Below are positions 52,537 through 56,375 of a stretch of DNA of 56,375 nt, piece by piece. The stretch's first letter is position 1; the number at the start of each line of letters is the position of its first letter. The position numbers were made by a program, and so were the translations under genes. The notes under the pieces are model-generated. The model saw only the letters and a list, made by a program, of their open reading frames with translations, did not search any database and had not been told where the DNA came from. This stretch comes from JARRQB01 sp965368585 (GTDB lineage: Bacteria > Pseudomonadota > Gammaproteobacteria > Chromatiales > Chromatiaceae), in the NCBI GenBank assembly GCA_965368585.1, contig CBDUNM010000016.1:1-56375 (forward strand), written 5' to 3'.

Positions 52537-53088
52537 TCAGAAGTGCGGTTTGGGGTCCGGCGCCTCTTCGAACATGCGGATCGAATTGATGATTTCGTCG
52601 CGCGCAGCCTGCGCCCCGGCCCAGCCTTCCACCCGGGCCCACTTACCTCCGTCGAGGTCCTTGTAGTGTTCGAAAAAATGCGCGATTCGATCCATCAGTT
52701 CCGGCGGCATGTCATCCGGGCCATTGATCCCCGCGAACCGTGTGGTGATACTGTCCATCGGCACGGCCAAGACCTTGGCGTCGTCTCCCGATTCGTCGGT
52801 CATTTTAAGCACCGCTACCGGTCGACAGCGAACTACGGAACCCGGAATCAGCGGGAATGCCGTGGGAACCATGACATCGCAGGGATCGCCGTCATCAGAG
52901 AGGGTGTGCGGAATATAGCCGTAGTTCGCCGGATACCTCATAGCGGTCAACAGGATGCGGTCGACGAACATGGCGCCTGTCTCCTTGTCGACCTCGTATT
53001 TCACTGGCTCTGCGTTGGCGGGAATCTCGATGATGACATTGATTTCGTCCGGCGCGTTTTTGCCCGGTGTAACTCGGTCCAGATTCAT
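52537..53088 (-). CDS. ppa: Soluble inorganic pyrophosphatase
   Basis: A 183-residue family I PPase. The start MNLDRVTPGKNAPDEINVII and AMRYPANYGYIPHTLSDDGD are diagnostic, and the active-site acidic loop is DDGDPCDVMV. It hydrolyses pyrophosphate made in biosynthesis. It lies divergent from and 302 bp away from the membrane pyrophosphatase hppA, so the organism has both a wasteful and an energy-conserving enzyme. The AT-rich intergenic stretch 53089-53390 presumably holds both promoters; no other gene is evident there. Confidence 0.95.
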   Translation of the reverse strand: MNLDRVTPGKNAPDEINVIIEIPANAEPVKYEVDKETGAMFVDRILLTAMRYPANYGYIPHTLSDDGDPCDVMVPTAFPLIPGSVVRCRPVAVLKMTDESGDDAKVLAVPMDSITTRFAGINGPDDMPPELMDRIAHFFEHYKDLDGGKWARVEGWAGAQAARDEIINSIRMFEEAPDPKPHF

Positions 53089-53390
53089 AAAAAATTGCTC
53101 TCGGTCAGTTGTCGATAGTATACAAGTAGCGGTGTATTCTGGGGTTTGGAAAAATTGTGCGCTGCACTATAGTGTAGCTTGGTCTAAAACAAAAACACCT
53201 GAATTTGTGGTTAGGCGCCAGCCGTCGATCCCCCTCAGCCGTGCAAAAATGATGGCCGCTCTGTATGTTTGTCGGCCAAAGTATTCGGTACGCGGCGCAT
53301 CGCCGATGCCGGATGACGAATAACAGCGGGGATTTCAGCTCGCTGATATAACCAAAAACCCATCGGAGTTTTCGATTCGAGGAGTACTCA

Positions 53391-55397
53391 ATGACGCTAG
53401 GCACAATCTTACCCCCACTGTTTGGGATTCTCGGTCTGGTGGCCGCGACCTACATCTACCGGCTGGTGGTCGCCCACCCCGCGGGTGACGATAAGGTGGT
53501 CCAGATCGGCGAACAGATTCATATCGGCGCCATGGTTTTCATGCGGCGGGAGTTCACCACTTTGGCCGTTTTCGCCGCCGTCGTCCTGGTGCTACTTTAT
53601 TTTTTCCTCGGGCAGAACACCGCCATCGCCTTCCTGGTCGGTGCTCTCGCCTCCGGTTCTGCCGGTTGGTTCGGGATGTTTACCGCAACCCGCGCCAACA
53701 CCAGAACGACGACCGCAGCCAACCGCGAAGGTGCCGCGGCCGCGCTGACCGTCGCCTTCTTTGGCGGCTCCGTCATGGGCTTGCTGGTTGCGTCCATGGG
53801 TCTGCTGGGTCTGGGTACCTTGTACCTGTTCTTCGGTGGTGATCCGGAAACGGCGCATGCGATACACGGCTTCGGCATGGGGGCGTCTTCGGTCGCGTTG
53901 TTCTCCCGCGTCGGAGGCGGCATTTTCACCAAGAGTGCCGATGTCGGCGCCGATCTTGTCGGTAAACTCGAAGCGGGTATTCCGGAAGACGATCCCCGCA
54001 ATCCGGGTGTTATTGCGGACAACGTAGGCGACAACGTGGGCGATGTGGCTGGCATGGGATCGGATATCTTCGAATCCTATTGCGGCGCCATGATCGCGAC
54101 CATCGCCATTGCCTCGACGATGACGCTCGCGGTTGCCGAACCGATGGGCGGCCAGCCGATGTTGATGGCGCTGCCGCTGCACCTGGCATCGATCGGATTA
54201 CTGTGTTCGTTTGCCGGCATCATGATCGTGAAGCGGTCGTCGGACAAGTCACCGGAAAAGGCATTGCGCACCGGCACGCTGGGTGCGTCCGGTTTATTCA
54301 TCGTCGCCGCCTTGGTGTTGATCCTGGCCTTGGGCGGTTCGGTAGGAATCTGGGGAGCCGTTGTCGCGGGTGCCGTCGGCGGAATCGTCATCGGCCTGGT
54401 AACAGAGTACTACACCGCCGGCGGCCCGGTAACGAAGATTGCCAAGTCCGGTGAGACGGGCGCGGCCACCGTGATGATCACGGGTCTGGCGGTCGGTCTG
54501 GAGTCCGTGGTGGTGCCTATCTCGACCATTGCGGCGATCATCTTCGTCGCCGATGCCATGGTCGGTCTGTACGGCGTCGGGATTGCCGCGGTGGGAATGC
54601 TTGCGACGGTCGGTATCACCATGGCGATCGATGCCTATGGCCCGGTGGCCGACAATGCCGGCGGAATCGCGGAGATGGCCGGTTTGGGCGAAGATACGCG
54701 CAAGATCACCGACTCGCTCGATGAGTTGGGCAACACGACGGCCGCCATCGGCAAGGGGTTCGCAATCGGCGCGGCGGCGCTGGCCGCACTCGCGATCATC
54801 ACGGCATACGTTGAAACCGTAGCCGTCAATAACGCGGCTTTCGAATTGCGCCTCAACGATCCCAGGGTCCTGATGGGCATGTTTATCGGCGGTATGTTGC
54901 CGTTTCTGATCGCGTCCATCACGATGACGGCGGTGGGAGAGGCCGCTTTTGACATGATCAAGGAGATTCGGCGCCAGTTTCGCGAGATCCCGGGCCTGCT
55001 CGAGGGCAATGCCGAGCCGGATACGGCTCGTTGCGTCGATATCGCCACCGCCGCGGCGCTCAGGAAAATGATCATACCCGGTGTGATCGCGGTGGTCGCA
55101 CCGGTCGTCATGGGTGTGGTGCTGGGGGCCGCGGCCCTGGGTGGCATGCTGGGCGGTGCGTTGGTTTCTTGCGTGCTGCTGGCACTGACCATGGCCAACG
55201 CCGGCGGCGCGTGGGACAACGCCAAGAAATATATCGAGAAAGGTAATCTCGGCGGTAAAGGCTCAGATGTACACAAAGCCGCCGTGGTCGGCGACACTGT
55301 CGGCGACCCCTTCAAGGACACCTCCGGTCCGTCGATGAACATCCTCATCAACGTCATGGCGATCGTTTCTCTGGTGATCGCGCCGTTGTTGCAGTAA
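53391..55397 (+). CDS. hppA: K+-dependent membrane-bound ion-pumping pyrophosphatase
   Basis: A 668-residue, about 16-helix pyrophosphatase that pumps H+ or Na+. Catalytic loops are KSADVGADLVGKLEAGIPED and ADNVGDNVGDVAGMGSDIFE, with the C-terminal KAAVVGDTVGDPFKDTSGPS. The K+-dependence position is Ala in ELGNTTAAIGKGFAIG (Lys in K+-independent enzymes), and three residues later Gly, both as in K+-dependent enzymes. Whether it moves H+ or Na+ cannot be told. GGAG precedes the ATG. A strong hairpin follows at 55411. Confidence 0.93.
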   Translation: MTLGTILPPLFGILGLVAATYIYRLVVAHPAGDDKVVQIGEQIHIGAMVFMRREFTTLAVFAAVVLVLLYFFLGQNTAIAFLVGALASGSAGWFGMFTATRANTRTTTAANREGAAAALTVAFFGGSVMGLLVASMGLLGLGTLYLFFGGDPETAHAIHGFGMGASSVALFSRVGGGIFTKSADVGADLVGKLEAGIPEDDPRNPGVIADNVGDNVGDVAGMGSDIFESYCGAMIATIAIASTMTLAVAEPMGGQPMLMALPLHLASIGLLCSFAGIMIVKRSSDKSPEKALRTGTLGASGLFIVAALVLILALGGSVGIWGAVVAGAVGGIVIGLVTEYYTAGGPVTKIAKSGETGAATVMITGLAVGLESVVVPISTIAAIIFVADAMVGLYGVGIAAVGMLATVGITMAIDAYGPVADNAGGIAEMAGLGEDTRKITDSLDELGNTTAAIGKGFAIGAAALAALAIITAYVETVAVNNAAFELRLNDPRVLMGMFIGGMLPFLIASITMTAVGEAAFDMIKEIRRQFREIPGLLEGNAEPDTARCVDIATAAALRKMIIPGVIAVVAPVVMGVVLGAAALGGMLGGALVSCVLLALTMANAGGAWDNAKKYIEKGNLGGKGSDVHKAAVVGDTVGDPFKDTSGPSMNILINVMAIVSLVIAPLLQ

Positions 55398-55410
55398 TTA
55401 CTGTCAGTAT

Positions 55411-55450
55411 TCCCGATGAAGATACATCGCACGGCGTATCTTCATCGGGA
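55411..55450 (+). terminator. Perfect 15-bp hairpin after hppA
   Basis: TCCCGATGAAGATAC (55411-55425) and GTATCTTCATCGGGA (55436-55450), loop of 10 nt, 13 bp after the hppA stop. No T-tract follows, so it may protect the mRNA 3' end or act as a factor-dependent terminator. Beyond it lies the stop of the minus-strand gene at 55465. Confidence 0.65.
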
Positions 55451-55464
55451 GCCGTTAAAGGCCG

Positions 55465-55668
55465 CTATCTGCCTACGCCCGAGAAATCCATGCCCGGCGC
55501 CAGGCCGAATCTTTCTTCCAAAGTCAATTCGCGTATCGGCTGATCCACCGTCGCCTAGCCCTGATTGGGGTGGATTTCACCCAATACCAACCGGACGGCA
55601 TTGTGGTTGTAGCCGCCACCAAATCCCAGTTGAACCTGTAGCAGTTCGCGGACTTTTTCGAGCGTCAT
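55465..55668 (-). pseudogene. Small conserved-looking gene split by an in-frame amber codon
   Basis: From ATG 55668, with a perfect GGAGG site seven bases upstream, the frame reads MTLEKVRELLQVQLGFGGGY, then AVRLVLGEIHPNQG, TAG at 55555-55557, then ATVDQPIRELTLEERFGLAP and a stop at 55465. The C-terminal part continues a normal protein (total 67 codons with one amber), and the amber is one base from CAG (Gln). The family is not named here; it looks like a small soluble helical protein with GGGYN-type and LERRFG-type elements. It is either freshly inactivated, an amber-readthrough gene or a sequencing error. Confidence 0.7.
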
Positions 55669-55788
55669 GTAATACCTCCGGATCGGTTGCTTGAATCGGC
55701 CTGCCTCCCAACCCAAGGTAATTTAGGTTTGCGACAATCGAACAGGTCGGCTCGATGCCGCGCCCGTAGCGAACAGTCGAATCAAGCT

Positions 55789-56375
55789 TCAGTCGCTGCC
55801 GGCGGCCTTCCTGGCGATGGCGGGGTACGGAGACAAACGCTTGCCGGCCGCAACTGAGTGATGGAATTGGCGCTGGACGTATTCGCCCAGCCGGTCTGGC
55901 GTCAGTGGTTCGGAAAATACATACCCCTGACTGAATTCGCAGCCGATTTGCCTCAGCAGTTCCAGTTCCTGCTGAGTTTCCCCGCCTTCTGCAACCACTT
56001 CCAGGCCCAAATTGTGGGCCAGGGCGACCATCGCCTTGAGCATCTCGAAGCTGCGCGAATCGGCGTCGATGGCATGTACGAACGCGCGATCGATTTTCAA
56101 GACGTCGAACGGAAACCGGTGTAAGTAATTGAACGAGGAATAGCCCGTGCCGAAATCGTCGATGGATAGCCGCACGCCGCGTTCCCGAAGTTTGTTCAAC
56201 ACCCTGAGTGCCTGAGACATGTTTTCGATCAGTACGGTTTCGGTGATCTCGAACTTCAGGCATCGCGCGGGTAGCTTGGAGTTCGTCAAGGCCTTGTCGA
56301 GTACGTCAAACAAGTCGTGTTGAGCGAACTCCCGGTTCGAAAGGTTGACGCTGACGTAAGCGTTTTCGAGCCCTA
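55789..56375 (-). CDS. EAL-domain protein, partial (cut by window edge)
   Basis: The visible C-terminal 195 residues of an EAL-type cyclic-di-GMP phosphodiesterase. Recognisable parts are AYVSVNLSNREFAQHDLFDV at the edge, FEITETVLIENM, LSIDDFGTGYSSFNYLHRFP, VLKIDRAFV, LEVVAEGGET and GCEFSQGYVFSEPL. The catalytic EAL tripeptide lies beyond the right edge, and further N-terminal domains (GGDEF/PAS) are likely there. The reading frame is open to base 56375, so the start is not in the window. DDFGTGYSS is the loop that binds metal. Activity cannot be proven from this part. Confidence 0.92.
   Translation of the reverse strand, partial: GLENAYVSVNLSNREFAQHDLFDVLDKALTNSKLPARCLKFEITETVLIENMSQALRVLNKLRERGVRLSIDDFGTGYSSFNYLHRFPFDVLKIDRAFVHAIDADSRSFEMLKAMVALAHNLGLEVVAEGGETQQELELLRQIGCEFSQGYVFSEPLTPDRLGEYVQRQFHHSVAAGKRLSPYPAIARKAAGSD

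Noticed and set aside
52390..53118. Plus-strand open frame opposite ppa
   Set aside because: It is antisense to a complete inorganic pyrophosphatase with all active-site motifs.

Overview
The window reads as GC-rich chromosomal DNA of a gammaproteobacterium, probably a free-living or sulfur-oxidiser-like lineage related to the Chromatiales. The reasons are the gene complement (glnK-amtB with a TorF-type porin, speA/speE, polA next to engB, yheS, comM, ubiK, djlA, ycgL, slp, a K+-dependent membrane pyrophosphatase) and a decayed copy of cbbO, a Rubisco-activase partner. No phage, plasmid backbone, CRISPR array, rRNA or convincing tRNA was seen.

Region 1-12100 is the least ordinary. It has two orphan MlaC-like lipid-binding proteins at 103-801 and 9219-9878. 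Between them are an uncharacterised three-gene coiled-coil operon (1822-5400), several small hypothetical genes, a CSWC thioredoxin-fold protein, and a cbbO remnant that lacks its 5' part and has a nonsense codon. It ends with a retropepsin-like protease, an HU protein with a histone-like tail, and a chalcone-isomerase-like gene carrying two in-frame stops.

Region 12100-30800 starts with a 1524-residue protein (two cNMP-binding domains, a dead rhodanese domain, about 1000 residues of coiled coil and a C-terminal anchor), followed by two perfect 116-bp tandem repeats. Then come metabolic and envelope genes: a PfkB kinase, a Rieske protein, an aldo/keto reductase, a CbiM-like permease, djlA, an ICMT-like methyltransferase, a large repetitive secreted protein, a phosphomannomutase, a PilZ cluster, a 167-bp MITE-like element, ycgL, two slp lipoproteins and a second cNMP-binding protein.

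Region 30800-56375 is mostly housekeeping: Fe-alcohol dehydrogenase, glycogen phosphorylase, pilU, MOSC and DUF1415 genes, yheS, comM and ubiK. Next is a nitrogen-regulated torF-glnK-amtB operon with a clear NtrC site and sigma-54 promoter, then divergent speE/speA. polA follows, with a Spot 42/ErsA-like small RNA between it and the operon yfcE-moaC-engB. The end holds ppa, hppA, a small gene with an internal amber codon, and an EAL-domain gene cut by the window edge.

The most notable observations are the substitution of the conserved O-helix tyrosine of DNA polymerase I by aspartate, the Spot 42-like RNA, the three-gene coiled-coil operon, the giant cNMP/coiled-coil protein, and three otherwise intact reading frames broken only by nonsense codons.
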